From Portunus trituberculatus (Eukaryota > Arthropoda > Malacostraca > Decapoda > Portunidae), in NCBI RefSeq assembly GCF_017591435.1, contig NC_059268.1:4880184-4944183 (forward strand): a stretch of DNA of 64,000 bases, in the 5' to 3' direction. This document shows, in pieces, positions 24,186 to 36,203 of this stretch. Every line of letters begins with the position of its first letter. The stretch's first letter is position 1. Below the pieces are notes generated by a model. That model was given only the letters and a program-made list of their open reading frames with translations, did not search any database and was not told where the DNA came from. Position numbers and translations under genes: made by a program.

Positions 24186-27100
24186 AAGAGTGTGAGGATT
24201 GGATGCATGAATGTGAGAGGATGGGGTGTGGGTAAGTTTGAGGATATTTCCAGGGAGCTCCAGGAATGGAAGTTCGACATAGTCGGGCTTACAGAGACGC
24301 ACCTGAGAGGTGAGATACAAATGGAAGGATGTGAGTTTGCTATGATTGGGAAGGGACGTAAGACTCAGGAGACACAGGCAGGAGGCGTAGCTTTTCTCTA
24401 TAAGAAAGAAAGTGGACTGAAAGTAGAGGAGCTTGGTGTGGGAACGTGTGAGAGCAGTGAGGATGTGTTGGCAGTGAGAGTGGAGTGCACAGATGGTCGG
24501 GGCAGAGTGGAGAAGATGGTTCTGGTGGTGGTGTACATGACTGTCATGGGTGAAAGAGCTTGAGAGGGAGAACAGGAGGAAGTATGACATATTGAAGAGA
24601 GTTGTGAGAGAACATGGAGGGGAGAGAGTGCTGGTGATGGGTGATATGAATGCACATGTAGGAATTCTGGGAGAACGTGTGAACAGGAATGGTGAGATGC
24701 TTGGGGATTTTGTGGATGAAATGGAGTTAGAGAATCTGAATGTAACTTTGGCTGAGGGACGTGTGACTTGGAGTGCAAGGGAGCAGGAGTCAGCGATAGA
24801 CTATGTGTTGGTGAATGGAAGAATGCGTGAAATTGTGTCACACATGTGGATAGATGAGGATGGTATGGTGGATATTGTGTCTGATCACAATATGCTGGTT
24901 GTGGAGTGCCTGTTGCATGGTAGGAAAGAAGTGAAAGTGGTGAGTAAGAAGAGAAAGTGGAGACTGAGAGATGTAGGGTGGGAAAACTTCCAGGTGGACC
25001 TGAGTGCAAGAAGCTGGGATGATGGAGGTGTACATGATGTGGAGCACGTGAATGAGAGACTGGTAGAGGATGTGCGGAGTGCTGCAGAGAGCAAGATAGG
25101 GTATGTGAGAGTAGGAAGAAGAAAGAAAGTACGTAAACCATGGTGGAATGATGAAATCAGAGAGGCTAGAAAGGAGCGAAAGAGAAGGAGTAGACAATGT
25201 AGGTGGCTGAGGAAAAAGAGGCATGAAAGTGATGAGGCAGAGAATGAGTACCAGAATGCATGGGAAATGTATGTAAAGCAGCAGAGAGTGACAAAGCGAA
25301 TGATAGTGAAGGCCAAAGTAAAGTGTGAAAGGAGTGTGATTGAATCTTTAAGAGAGAAAGGCATGGAAGGTGGCCGTGAATGGTACAAGTTCTTGAGAGG
25401 TGAGAATATGGCAGACAGTGTTGGAGTGGAGAGTTTGAAGGTGAATGGTGAAGTTGTAACAGAGAAGGAAGGAATGAGAGAGGCAATCAGACAGTTCTGG
25501 GAAGAAGTGGGTGGTGTAGGTGAGGTGTTTGGTGCGAGAGAAGGATGTGTGACACTGGAGAGAAGGAATGCAGATGAACTGGATGAAAGGATCAGCAGGG
25601 AGGAGGTGGAGAAGTGTGTGAAAAGGCAGAAGAATGGGAAGGCAGCAGGGCCGGACGAAATACCATATGAGCTGTATAAAATGGAGGTGATGTTGTGATT
25701 GACAGGATGACTGAGCTTTTTAACCAGGTGTGGGAGGAGGAGAGAGTGCCAAGAATGTGGAATGAGTGCAGGGTGACTCTGCTGCATAAGGGCGGACACA
25801 AGAGTAAGAATGAGTTGAAAAATTACAGGCCGATCGCGTTAGTCAATACAGTAGGCAAAGTGTTCAGTGCGGTGTTGAATGCCAGATTGTGTAAGTGGAT
25901 TGAAAGAGCTGGAGTATTAGGTGAGGAGCAGAATGGTTTCCGTGCGGACAGGAGAGCTGAGGATAACATGTTTGTGGTGAATGAAATGATTGAGAAAAAA
26001 GAGGGATGGAGGTAAATTGTATTTGGGTTTCCTGGATATAGAGAAAGCTTATGATAGGGTGAATAGAGAAATGCTAGGTAGAGTCCTAGAAAAGATTGGG
26101 TTGAGTGCCAAGATAGTCAACATAGTGCGTAGCATGTATGTTGATACCAGAGCTAAGTACAGTTTAGGAGATATAGAAACAGACTGGGTGAGGAGTGAGA
26201 GAGGAGTTAGGCAAGGATGTATTTTGTCACCAACCCTTTTCAGCCTGTACACAGAGGAGTTAGCAGCAAGAATGAGAAGGATGAATGCAGGAGTGAGTGT
26301 GGGGAATGATAAGATAGGTGTGCTTCTTTATGCAGATGATGTAGTGGTTATGAGTGAGTCAGCAGAGGAGCTGCAAAGTCTGCTGGATGTGGTTGATGGG
26401 TATGGAAGAGATTTTGGAGTTAGGTTTAGTAGTGAGAAGAGTAAGGTGATGATTGTGAATAGGTCGGAGGATGAATGTAATGCAGCATGGAGGTTGGGAG
26501 AGAATGAGTTGAAGCAGGCACAAGAATACAAGTACTTAGGGATGTGGATGAGTCCGAATGGGTGTGAAAAGTCAAAGAATGAAAAATAAGCTTGGTGAAC
26601 CAGTGGGTGGGCCGTTTAGGAAGCGCGGCAAGGATGAGAGCAAGTAAGTATGACGTGCTGAGAGAAGTGTGGAAGAGTGTGGCTGTCCCCAGTATAATGT
26701 ATGGTATGGATGTGATTGCATGGAACGAGAGTGAAATTGACAAGTTAGAAGTGGGGCAGTGTAGAGTAGCTAGGCTGGCACTGAATGCACCGAGGTACAC
26801 GGCAGTAGAAGCCTTAAGAGGGATATGGGATGGAGCTCTTTTAGGAAAGACTTATAAAAGCGACACTTAGGTACAAGATTAGGCTTGAGAGAATGGATGA
26901 TGCAAGAATAGCAAGGAAGGTGTATCTGTGGAGTGAAAGTGGAAGCAAATGGAGGAAAAGGTGTATGAGAATGACAGAGAGGAATGGTCTACAGGTTGGG
27001 TGGGCAGTGAGAATGGCTGGGGTGAATCAGAATGAGCTGGAATGGGTCGTGACAAGAGGAGGCAGAGTGGGAACAGAATGGGATGCGAGGAAGTGGAAGA

Positions 27101-27640
27101 GTGAGATAGACAGAGATGTGAAGAGTATGGGACTGAATGAGTGGAGGAATGGGATGGAACGAAAGACTACTCTGGAATGGTACAAGGTGAAAGAGGCCCC
27201 GATGTATGAGAGGTGGTACGATGGAAGCCTGGGTGGTGATCTTCTCTTCAGAGCTAGGGCACAGTGTATGGATGTGAATGCAAGGAGTTACAGGTGGTCT
27301 GAGTCCCGCAGCAAAGTGTGCCAGATGTGTGACTCGGGAGAGGACGAGACGGTGGAGCATGTGATGCTGGAGTGTGTGAAGTATGCCAGAGACAAGTATG
27401 AGATGATGCAAGTGGTGTTGACTGAGTTAGGGCATAATAGGAACGAAAGAGTGGAAAAGACGGGGAGGGAGTGGATGGTGGTGCTGCTGGGACTGAGTAG
27501 AGAAATGAATGAAAGGATGATTGAGGCGGTGAAGGAGTTTCTGGAAGAGAATGTGGCGTGCCAGATGTACAGACGATTAGAGCAAAGGACCCTGTTTCCT
27601 TTTTCTTTTTTTTTCCTTTTTTTTTTTTGTGTGTGCCTTT
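24186..27640 (+). pseudogene. LINE copy A, ORF2 (endonuclease, reverse transcriptase, zinc finger)
   Basis: The endonuclease starts with RIGCMNVRGWG, then IVGLTETHL, VLVMGDMNAHVG, SAIDYVLVN and IVSDHNMLVV: the N, E, D, N, D and SDH residues of the exonuclease-endonuclease-phosphatase fold. A basic linker follows. Reverse-transcriptase motifs are GKAAGPDEIPYELYK, NYRPIALVNTVGKVF, EEQNGFRADR, LYLGFLDIEKAYDRVN (catalytic Asp), GVRQGCILSPTLFSLY and VLLYADDVVV (catalytic YADD). The C-terminus has CQMCDSGEDETVEHVMLEC, a CCHC zinc finger. Frame changes near 24555, 25697, 26000, 26590 and 26880 disable it. All active-site residues remain, so decay is recent or the frameshifts include sequencing errors in homopolymers. 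Confidence 0.9.
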
Positions 27641-27728
27641 TTTTTTTGTCGTCTACAGGAGCTGCCGATCCAAAGGCCCGGCTCAGGAGTGATCATGAGT
27701 CGCCTGTAGTATCAAGATCAAGATCAAG

Positions 27729-30207
27729 AGAAGTTTGGAAGAGCGTGGCTGTTCCGAGCATCATGTATGGTATGGATGGGATTGCATGGAATGAGAGTGA
27801 ACTAGAAAAGTTAGAAATAGGGCAGAATAGAGTTGCAAGAATGGCACTTAATGCACCTAGATATGCAGCAGTAGAGGCTCTTAGGGGAGACATGGGTTGG
27901 AGCACTTATAGAGAAAGGTATGTAAAAGCGACCCTACGGTATAAGGCTAGGTTAGAGCGAATGAATGATGCTAGAATAGTGAGAAAAGTGTTTCTGTGGA
28001 ATGTCAGGAGTAGCAAGTGAGGGAAAAAGTGTGTCAGGATGGTGGTGGTGGTCTAATAGCTAGTTGGGCTTTTCAGCAGGTAGAAAGAAGGTACTTAGAG
28101 AATGACTGGAGTATGATTGTTAGAAATGGAGAGGGTAGAGAATGGGGTGTAAGGAAGTGGAGGAGTGAGATAGGGAGAGTAGTGAAAGGTGTGGGACTGA
28201 GTGACTGGAGGAATAGGATTGAGCAAAAGAGTACCTTGGAATGGTATTGAGAGAAAGAGGCTCTAATGTATGAAAAGTGGTATGCTGGAAGCCTGGGTGG
28301 AGATCTTCTCTTCCGAGCTAGGGCACAGTGCATGGATGTGAATGCAAGGAATTATAGATGGTCTGAGTCCCGCAGCAAAGTGTGCCAGATGTGTGACATG
28401 GGAGAGGATGAGACGGTAGAGCATGTGGTGCTGGAGTGTGTGAAGATTATGCTGCACCTGTTTTAATACAGTTTAGTGCCACCCAACTCCGTCCCCTGGA
28501 GCTTGCACAGAATGAAGCCATGCGGATAATCTTGGGATGCCCCAGGACTGCACGGATTGAAGTCCTCAGAGCTGAACTGCACCTGCCGAGTATTATGTGT
28601 AGGGTACAGGAAATGACTTGTCGCACTATTAGTCGGATGCTATGCACGGGCTCTGACTCTCTAAAGGGATCACTGACCCCCCTGTATCATGATCCTCGCA
28701 CTCCTACAACACCATACCTCAGGAAGATCTTGGGAGTACTGACAAGTGTAGGTGTAGCTGAGGCCTGTATTAACGTTGTTATGTCACCGCTGCAACCCGC
28801 CTGGAACCCTCACCGTGTCAGTGTTGATATTCACTCTCTGCATCAGCCCAAGAGGGACTGGCTCCCTCATGTGCTACAAGACATGTTCATGACTAAATTG
28901 TCCAAGTACCCACACGTTCAGGCTATTCATGTTTATTGTGATGGGTCAGTCAATGGCAGCAGGTCTGGATGTGGGCTGTTCATCCGTGACTACATCTCTG
29001 CCAGTCTCTACACTGACACTGAGGTTTCCAGGCGGCTCCCTGCACCCATGTCTTCCACTAGAGCAGAACTGTATGCTGTACTGGAGGCGCTCCACATTGT
29101 GGCGCCTCTCCATAAGAATGTATATTTCTTTATTGACAGTCAGGCTGCATTGCATGCCCTTCAATCCACCTCCCCCATGGACTGTGATCTAGTTAATAAG
29201 TGTCTTGATCTCATCCACGCCCTAGATGATGCCGGTGCCACGGTCCATTTCATCTGGATACCCTCTCATGTGGGTATCCCGCTAAATGAAAAAGCAGACC
29301 ACCTTGCTCAGTGTGCCCTACAAGATGACACAGTGGACCCTGGCACTGAGCACACTCTGGCTTATGTTAAGAGTAGCATTATGGACTTTGTACAAAGTAG
29401 CATTAGTGATCAGTTGGAGTTTTGTTGCCTTAGGGGCAGTAGCACTAGTCTTCACTATCCACGTGTCTCCCAGAGCTGTGCTTACACCTACAGGAGACAC
29501 ACTGCATCACATGACAGGTTGGCAATGAGGCTCAGATTAGGCTAAAAATACTTTTGGGAAGTCAGTGCTTCTCCTGGTGTGTGCTGTGTGCTACACCAAG
29601 GGGACACACTCTGCGTCACTATATCATGGAATGTCCTCTCATTGCTAAATTTAGGCCACAAGGTCAGCATGACTTGTACAGCCTCATTGACCATCTCCTA
29701 GACTCTGCCACCCTCAAGGATATACTCAGGGAATATCCTTAGTTTGCTCCCAGACTGTAGGATGTCTTAGGCAATAAGGTGTGCAATATGTGTATTTATT
29801 TATTGAAATACTTGTATTCTTGTTGTGTATACTGTCCAGAGTTATTTTTGTGATACTTTAACCTTAAGTCTTTGCCCAGGGGGTGGGTGGCAAGGCCCAT
29901 CCTCCTCCTTTGTTGTAATTATTTATTAATTCAACAATAAATGTCTCAATCAATCAATCAGGAAGAGAATGGATGGTGGTGCTGCTAGGACTCTGTGGGG
30001 AGACGAATGAAAGGGTGATTGAGGCTGTGAAAGAGTTCCTGGAGAGAATGTGGCGTGCTAGATGCAGGAACTAGTGGTGTGAAAGATGGTAATTGTCCTC
30101 TTTGTTGTTTGTGTTTTTCTTATTTTCCCTACAGGCGCTGCCGATACAAAGGCCTGACTCAGAAGAAATTCTGCGTCACCTATAGCATCAAGATCAAGAT
30201 CAAGATC
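27729..30207 (+). mobile_element. LINE copy B, 5'-truncated, interrupted by an I-type LINE
   Basis: The sequence resumes at the equivalent of copy A 26661 (EVWKSVAVPSIMYGMD) immediately after A's tail. It runs through NALNAPRYAAVEALRG-type sequence, a small deletion near 28030 and the zinc finger CQMCDMGEDETVEHVVLEC to 28443. It continues after the insertion at about 29959 with GREWMVVLLGL, and ends in the 3' UTR (GGCGCTGCCGATACAAAGGC) and ATCAAG tail at 30187-30207. About 80 bp of B, equivalent to A 27381-27462, are missing at the insertion point. Stops and frameshifts make it non-coding. Confidence 0.85.
28444..29958 (+). mobile_element. I-type LINE 3' fragment with RNase H, nested in copy B
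   Basis: An open frame to 29545 gives the end of a reverse transcriptase (PLELAQNEAMRIILGCPRTA) followed by a full RNase H domain. Its catalytic positions are visible as VYCDGSVNG (Asp), STRAELYAVLEAL (Glu), FIDSQAALHALQ (Asp) and WIPSHVGIPLNEKADHLA (His and Asp). After a stop at 29545, a second frame (29554-29742) supplies CVLCATPRGHTLRHYIMECP, a zinc-finger-like motif. The 3' UTR ends in an AATC repeat tail at about 29942-29958. An RNase H domain after the reverse transcriptase is typical of I-group LINEs. The intact RNase H suggests that this is the youngest insertion in the cluster. Confidence 0.88.
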
Positions 30208-30409
30208 CCATTGGTCCCCCTCCACCCGGCTCCCTTCTTGTCAATCCTATACGTGGAGCTTGTTGACTGGCGTGTGAGAAGTGCTGGTGTGAGCTGCGGG
30301 AAATACTCAGATCTAAGCAGCGTTTCAGTTTGCTCGTCTTCATTGCGGAGTGCAAGGTTGTGAGAGGACAGCTAAGACCACCGGTTGGGACTACGAGAGG
30401 CAAGGAAGC
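30208..30409 (+). promoter_or_regulatory. Probable SPCS2 promoter and 5' UTR
   Basis: About 200 bp of more GC-rich, unique sequence separate the LINE tail from the proposed SPCS2 start codon. It begins with an inverted CCAAT box (ATTGG) and contains TCAGTT at 30325-30330, which fits the arthropod initiator TCAGTY. No TATA box stands out. Transcription start is inferred only. Confidence 0.45.
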
Positions 30410-33400
30410 ATGTCAAAAAAGGTGGCGGTAGTAAGCGTTACCTTATGGTGGCTGTTCTGTCCTGGGGCTGCTATGGTCTGGTTGGCTTATCGCGTTAACT
30501 CGTTTGCTTCTGTTTATTTAATTGATAGGGAAGAGAGTGCATCAATTTTATGACCTTAGTAAATGTAGGTATTGTGTGAAAATTTCATCATATGTCGTCG
30601 ATATTTTTCAGAGACGAGAACATTTTGCTTTATAGGATTAATTTTATGCATTCGTGTGTTGGTGCTTACTTAGCTTGAATGCTGTAAGAAAAAAAGAATG
30701 TCATTTGAGAGTTGTATTAGTCACTTTTGTAAAGTAAAATAATTGATATTGAGATAACCTTAGATTCTTCCCCCAGAGTTGACGTTAATAGTTATATGTT
30801 AGATAGAATTATTAAGACAATAAATGGAATTATTGCAGTTTCAACCAATCTACCACACATAATTATACACATTCTCACGGTCTAGATCACACTTCTATGA
30901 GCATTTCTAACCCTATTTTATCCTATTGGAAATTAATAATGTTAGATTAGGTTTCTCAGAAGGTCCCCAAGTTTTTTAGACATAGGGAAAGAGAAATATA
31001 AGATAGGTCATATTGGTTGAAACTGTAAACTTACCCAATAAATGATGGGTAAAAAGGTTGGTAAATATTATGGAAGTTCAGCCCTTCTGTTCTTGTTCTT
31101 GTGATGAGCTCCATTTCTTTCCACTAGCATCCTTACCTTACTAAACCTTATTTACACAACACATCTTGCTTAGTTAGGTTTTGTTAGGTTGACATGCTAG
31201 CAACATTATCAAGATCAAGGATATAGCTGCTATCGCAACAAAAACAACAAGTTGGCATGCTTCTTACCAACCTTTGGCCTTGCTTTATTTTCCTCAGCAA
31301 GTTTATAGAAGTTCATACATACTGCATGATATTCTGCAAATTTTATTTTATCTGACACTTTTATTTTATCTGACATGTAAGTATTAATTAACCTGAGGAG
31401 AAGCAGCTCCATATTTTCTAGTAAAACTGATGTGGAAAGAAACATCAGATTTAGGAAGGAAGTGAAACAGACTAGAGTACCAGTCACCAGACAAAATGGT
31501 TTGCTGTAGGACCTTTTGTCTGATAGATGTTTTCGTCCATTAAAGTCAAAATCCAGTAAAGTTGAGTTTATTAAAGTGAGTGTCAAGTGTATTTAACACC
31601 ATATGGTAGCTCCCATAACTTGTTGGATGTTTACAGTTTTGAGGGGTATCGCTTCTCTACTCCTACATGTTGGATAGGTACTATTTTGACTCATTTACAA
31701 GTTACAAAACTGATAATAACCTGATTGCATGGTCAGTTGTGTTCTTCCTTGTTTAGCAAAGTTTACTAGATAAATTAACTTTAGTAAAATTTTCCTATCA
31801 GGTTAGTGAAACATATTGAATTGTATAATGTATCTTTGCTTGTGGTTTTCAGAGCATGGAGGAAAATCCACCTAAGGTCAACAAGTGGGATGGAAATGCT
31901 CTCAAGAATGCTCTTGATGATGCAGTAAAAGATGTAAGTTGACACACAAAGGCACATTAGTAAAATAATAAAATGATGATAATAAAATATGTGTTGAAAA
32001 TATCAGGAAAGAATTGTCAATTTAAAAAAAAATGGAGGTTATACTTTTAGCATGTTCATGATTTTTTTTTTTATTTATTTATTTATTTTTCCAAAAATAT
32101 CATCACAGTTTTTTTGTGTTTAGTATTTAGCTTTTTCTTGACAAACCATTTGTAATTTCTTTATTTTCCCCAGGTTTTGTACATACAGCTCATCTCACTT
32201 TGATACTATAGTCATGTGATGTTACATAATTCCTGAATATTAAAATGAAATAGTTTGTGCTGTGCAAAAATAATGAATTAAATCTCTGGTGTTGCTGTAC
32301 CTTAGTATTGTTCATATTGGATGACTTGTTTTGTCTGCAGGTGCTGCTGACACAGTTCAGCTATGTAGAGAGCCACAAACTACTTGATGGCCGTCTTATC
32401 ATCTCTTCTGTTGCTGTGGGATTCTCTATCTTTGCTCTTGTATGGGACTGGCTCTATCCATTCCCTCAGTCAAGGTATATTGAACTGTATCTTTAGCTCA
32501 GTTCTTCATGTCCTTCAATTTGGACCAAATTATTGAATATTTTAATGAAAGACAAATATTGTAAACTCTCTTGGATACTTCTGCACTCCCTTACATAATT
32601 TTTTTCCTCCAGGACTGTGATGTGTGTGTGTGTGGTGTCTTACTTTGTGATGATGGGTGTGCTTACTTGGTACACCACCTGCCTAGAGCGTGGCATCTTC
32701 TGCACTGCCCTTAACAAGGATGCGGCTGGCATTGATCCTGATGATGTGTGGAATGCCTCATCATCCCTCAAGAGGTCTGTAGAGTAGTAAGGGCCCAGTG
32801 TTTTATCCTTTTATCATCGTCTTAATTTTGTTTTGTTGTTTCGTTATGTATGTTGCTCTTTGTGGAGTATATAGGAAGCTCACGTCTATTGTAAAGGCCA
32901 GTAGTTGAGTCATAACATTGATTTAAAAATATTCACAAAGTTTGAGGATTAATTGTACAGTTTACCACCACCTGTGCTTGTACCTTGCCTAGTCAAATTC
33001 TTTCAACTTCTATCAACATCTGTCTTTCTTTCTTGCCGGAAGTTTGCCTGTTCCTGAAAAGGGATGACTTTTCTTATCCCTTAAGCTACCATCCTATTGC
33101 TTTAATTTCTTGTCCATCTAAAATTTTTTTTTTTTTTTTTTTGTAATATATCCTCAACAGTAAGATTCTTAAACATATCACTTTACAATCTTCTGCCAAG
33201 GTCACTCTACTGGTGATCTTGCTTTCCTTAATCTGAGATTCACAGTTTCAGCAACATGGTATTTGACAGTTGTGTGTGTTTGGGAGATAGGAAGTGGCAT
33301 GTAGGGTAGAGGGAGCACTGTCACTCTGCCAGTGCAGAATCACCGATCCTGGTATGCCAGTGGAAGGCAGTGTTCCTTTCTGACTGTGTGTGTTGTGCTT

Positions 33401-34121
33401 AAATAACATGTACTATATTCTTTAGTGTGATATGATGGTTGGAATTTGGGATGGTGTCTGCTAAAAAGGTCCAGCTTTCTCAATTGATTCTTCTAAATTC
33501 AAATCACCTCACTGTATTGCAATTATGTACATTATTCCAAAATGCTACTGACTTGACCTCATTTCTGAAATTTCCTCTCACTTTATGTACTTGAGCTGTC
33601 ACAATTGTTCATACTTTCTTCATTTTCATATATGTCATTGATGAAGCCTCTTTCTATTCCAATATACTTGTACTTTAGGCTTCTTCATTCCATTCTTCTC
33701 TCAGCTCCTGACCTCCTTCCATTCAATCTTTAACACATTCATTCTTCTTTTTCATTCCCTGTTGTAGAATTTCTTTTCTCAAAACATATTCTTAGTCTTT
33801 TAACTTACACCACATCCTTGAGTACTTAATGATCCAACCAATAGTATTAAAGCAATTTTTCTTGATCGTTATTTGATTGCCATGTTATTTTATATCATCC
33901 TTCTTAGATTTATAATATGTTTCACACCTTTCTTTATCAGGTTTGACAACAAATATCACTTGCGCCTTAATCAGCGTATGGGCAAATCTGGAAAAGGTAA
34001 AGAAGCACACACTACACTCACCGTAGAGAACTTCTTTGATGAGACTGGCCGGCTGCTCTATGGTGCTGTGGCCAAGGAAGTTCTGCGCCTCCACTCTGAT
34101 GTGGAGAATAAAAAGAACTAG
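30410..34121 (+). CDS. SPCS2: Signal peptidase complex subunit 2 (five coding exons)
   Basis: This is the non-catalytic 25-kDa subunit of the ER signal peptidase, which cleaves signal peptides from secretory proteins. Coding exons: 30410-30430 (predicted), 31853-31933, 32341-32474, 32613-32774 and 33941-34121. All junctions are GT-AG and phases agree. The 192-aa product has the conserved opening VNKWDGNALKNALDDAVKD, then LLDGRLIISSVAVGFSIF and ALVWDWLYPFP (first membrane helix, about residues 54-72), SYFVMMGVLTWYTT (second helix, about 81-103), DPDDVWNASSSLKRFDNKY and a cytosolic C-terminus ending ENKKN. Fly and human proteins are about 200-226 aa, so this is full length. Exon 1 (MSKKVAV) is the least certain part; the first ATG inside exon 2 (31856) is an alternative start that loses eight residues. 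The nearest neighbour upstream is a LINE tail and downstream a hAT MITE. Confidence 0.93.
30431..31852 (+). other. SPCS2 intron 1
   Basis: The intron opens with the strong donor GTAAGC and ends TGTGGTTTTCAG. It contains a short ATCAAGATCAAGG near 31209 that echoes the LINE tail, and several TTAGGT pieces near 31170. A minus-strand frame of 118 codons (31230-31586) resembles no known protein and is probably chance. Confidence 0.6.
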
Positions 34122-34133
34122 CAGACTTTAGGT

Positions 34134-34601
34134 CAGGGGTGTGGAGATGGAATTGAAGAGTCCAGGAGTCAGATACTTTTGGCTGGAGTTGGAGGTGATG
34201 AAAACATCCCTAACTTTGGTTATTCTAGATCAGTTCTCATGTAAATTATTAGGCCCACTTTACCCTTTAGTGGTAAATTCTTTGATATTTATGAGAGGAA
34301 TTAATTTCTATGATAACTATTGTGAGTGTTGATTTCAAGCAAGTAATTTCTGGAATATTTAATGGGGATACTGGTTTAATCCATTTTTTTAATATACCAT
34401 TTTGTGAAGTTTCACAATAAGTAATATATAGATTGCTTTTATTTCTATGTTGTATACAATCTTGTAGTAATGGCATCTGCTGTGTATCTACTACTGCACT
34501 GCAGGAAAAGGGGGAAGAGAATGGAATTGGAGTCAGAATTATGACCTTTAAATCTCCTGGAGTCATAGAGGGATTTTTGAGATTCTGACTCCACATCCCT
34601 G
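34134..34601. mobile_element. hAT-like MITE directly after the SPCS2 stop codon
   Basis: The left end CAGGGGTGTGGAG and the right end CTCCACATCCCTG are inverted repeats with one internal mismatch. They are flanked by CTTTAGGT (34126-34133) and ATTTAGGT (34602-34609), an 8-bp target duplication with one mismatch. Size is 468 bp and there is no transposase. GAGTCAG-type subterminal motifs occur on both sides. The element begins 12 bp after the stop codon, so the SPCS2 3' UTR must run into or through it. Confidence 0.82.
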
Positions 34602-34609
34602 ATTTAGGT

Positions 34610-35545
34610 TCCCTCTATCATAAGGATTGATATTGTTTTGTTTTTATCATTGTTTTTTCACAGTACAGTAAATATGTTTGAGTACTTAGGGATCAGATCA
34701 TTGTAAGTCAGTACAGTATTCAGATGGAATCTAGTACCTTAATGTATTCAGTTACATCACATTCTCATTGTAGTTTGACTGGGAAAAAATGGTTTTGTAC
34801 ACTATATGCATTTTTATTTCTTAAATCCCATTTCTGTATGTAAATTATATAATCAGTCTTTGTCCATTGAGACCCAGTTTGAATTTACTTTGTTACAGAT
34901 ATCTTCTATCAGAGACATACTGTAATTTAGAATGACAAAGTTACTTGTATCTCAATGTTGCATGCATGTTGTGCCAGGGATTGATATTGGGTTTTGTTGT
35001 GACTCCTGTTTTGTTAAGTTTTGTCCACTCACTCATAACTTACAACTGGAGGGAGACTAATGTACTCATGTTATCTCTTTGCTGATTGGACAGTTGCTGA
35101 CTGTTGTTCCATAGTTAGTCTGTTTTCTGTTTAGCTGTCTTCTTACTACAAGATATCTGCTTCTCTCCAAGCTGTGTCCTCTTCTCTCTGTTTTCCATAC
35201 TTTGCAATACTTGCCTTGGTTTTTGATGACTGGAATGAAGAATGATAGGAAATTATAACTGTATTGAAGTTGAAAATGACAAAATTTAAAGAAAATAATG
35301 TGAGAAAAATGTAAAGCAAGTAATGTGAGTCCAATGTATTGACTAAATGTGACAGGCTGACTGAGCGACTTGCTAATCACTGGTAGGTATAAGGTACTGT
35401 CCAATTGCTGATGAGATTACGAAATTAGGTTAGTCTTCAATTGCAGACTAAAAATGAGCGGACCATTGTGTGACACCTGTTTGTAAGAAACTACCTTTAG
35501 GAGGTTGCAATAGCGTAAGTGTCTTTATATACACCTATTCATCCA

Positions 35546-35546
<1 letters not shown>
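34610..35546. other. SPCS2 3' flank, unassigned
   Basis: AT-rich sequence with no recognised coding potential. No canonical AATAAA stands out close to the stop codon, so the SPCS2 polyadenylation site was not placed. A 10-bp inverted match (ACTGTCCAAT) between about 35087 and 35395 is too short to call an element. Confidence 0.4.

Positions 35547-35613
<67 letters not shown>
35547..35613. repeat. (CT)n microsatellite
   Basis: An uninterrupted CT dinucleotide run of about 33 units. Confidence 0.98.
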
Positions 35614-35618
<5 letters not shown>

Positions 35619-36203
35619 AATTTATATGGGGTAATTTTCTCTTCATGTTTCTATTTAATTTTCATAATGCATACAGTACACCGTGATTTCATTATATTTT
35701 CGCACAGTGTTGTTATTTGCCATTCTTGTCTTCGTGCAAATTTCTTTTTCCCCTTTTAATTGATGGGTATGAAATATTGATTTGTCACTGTCAATAACAC
35801 AGGCACCTCTCATATCAAATTAGAGCTCTTTTTCACATGTAAATTCTGTAAATCAGTGAACATGTGCTAAATGTTCTTATGCTGTAGTAGGTTGCAGTGG
35901 CTGGGTTTTCTAAATCTTTTTGTGAGAACATTATAAAAATTCCCATCAATTTTCTTTGTTTTTCTTCTTCACAATGCACAATATTGTATGTTCGTGAATA
36001 TCAATTTTGCTTCATATACTTAGAAATGATGCTTAGCACCAAATTCCGTTTTTGAGATTGGAGGAACATTATTTATTATTGAAATTGAATAATGATCAGA
36101 GAAATAAAGTTCATACCCTTCACCTTGAGACCATGATATTCATGGTAGAAATTAGCAAAATAACTTTTCGGTTAAAAAGATAAATAGATAATAAAAAATC
36201 ATT

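Larger units (their letters stand above)
24017..27728 (+). mobile_element. LINE copy A (ATCAAG-tailed non-LTR retrotransposon)
   Basis: The copy is 5'-truncated inside ORF1, carries almost all of ORF2, and ends in a T-rich 3' UTR and the tail ATCAAGATCAAGATCAAG (27711-27728). Its 5' end directly follows another ATCAAG tail and its 3' tail is directly followed by copy B, giving a head-to-tail chain. ORF2 has an AP-type endonuclease, reverse transcriptase and C-terminal zinc finger, with at least five frameshifts. No assignment to a named clade was made. Some R1-clade LINEs are known to target simple repeats, which is why the chain deserves attention. Confidence 0.88.

Noticed and set aside
24398..25799. 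Long minus-strand frames (247 and 304 codons) opposite LINE ORF2
   Set aside because: They are antisense shadows of the purine-rich ORF2, with Ser/Leu-rich low-complexity products.
31230..31586. Minus-strand 118-codon frame in SPCS2 intron 1
   Set aside because: No recognisable domain, no splice or start context, and AT-rich intron composition.
35085..35410. MITE suggested by an inverted ACTGTCCAAT
   Set aside because: Only 10 bp match, with no target duplication.
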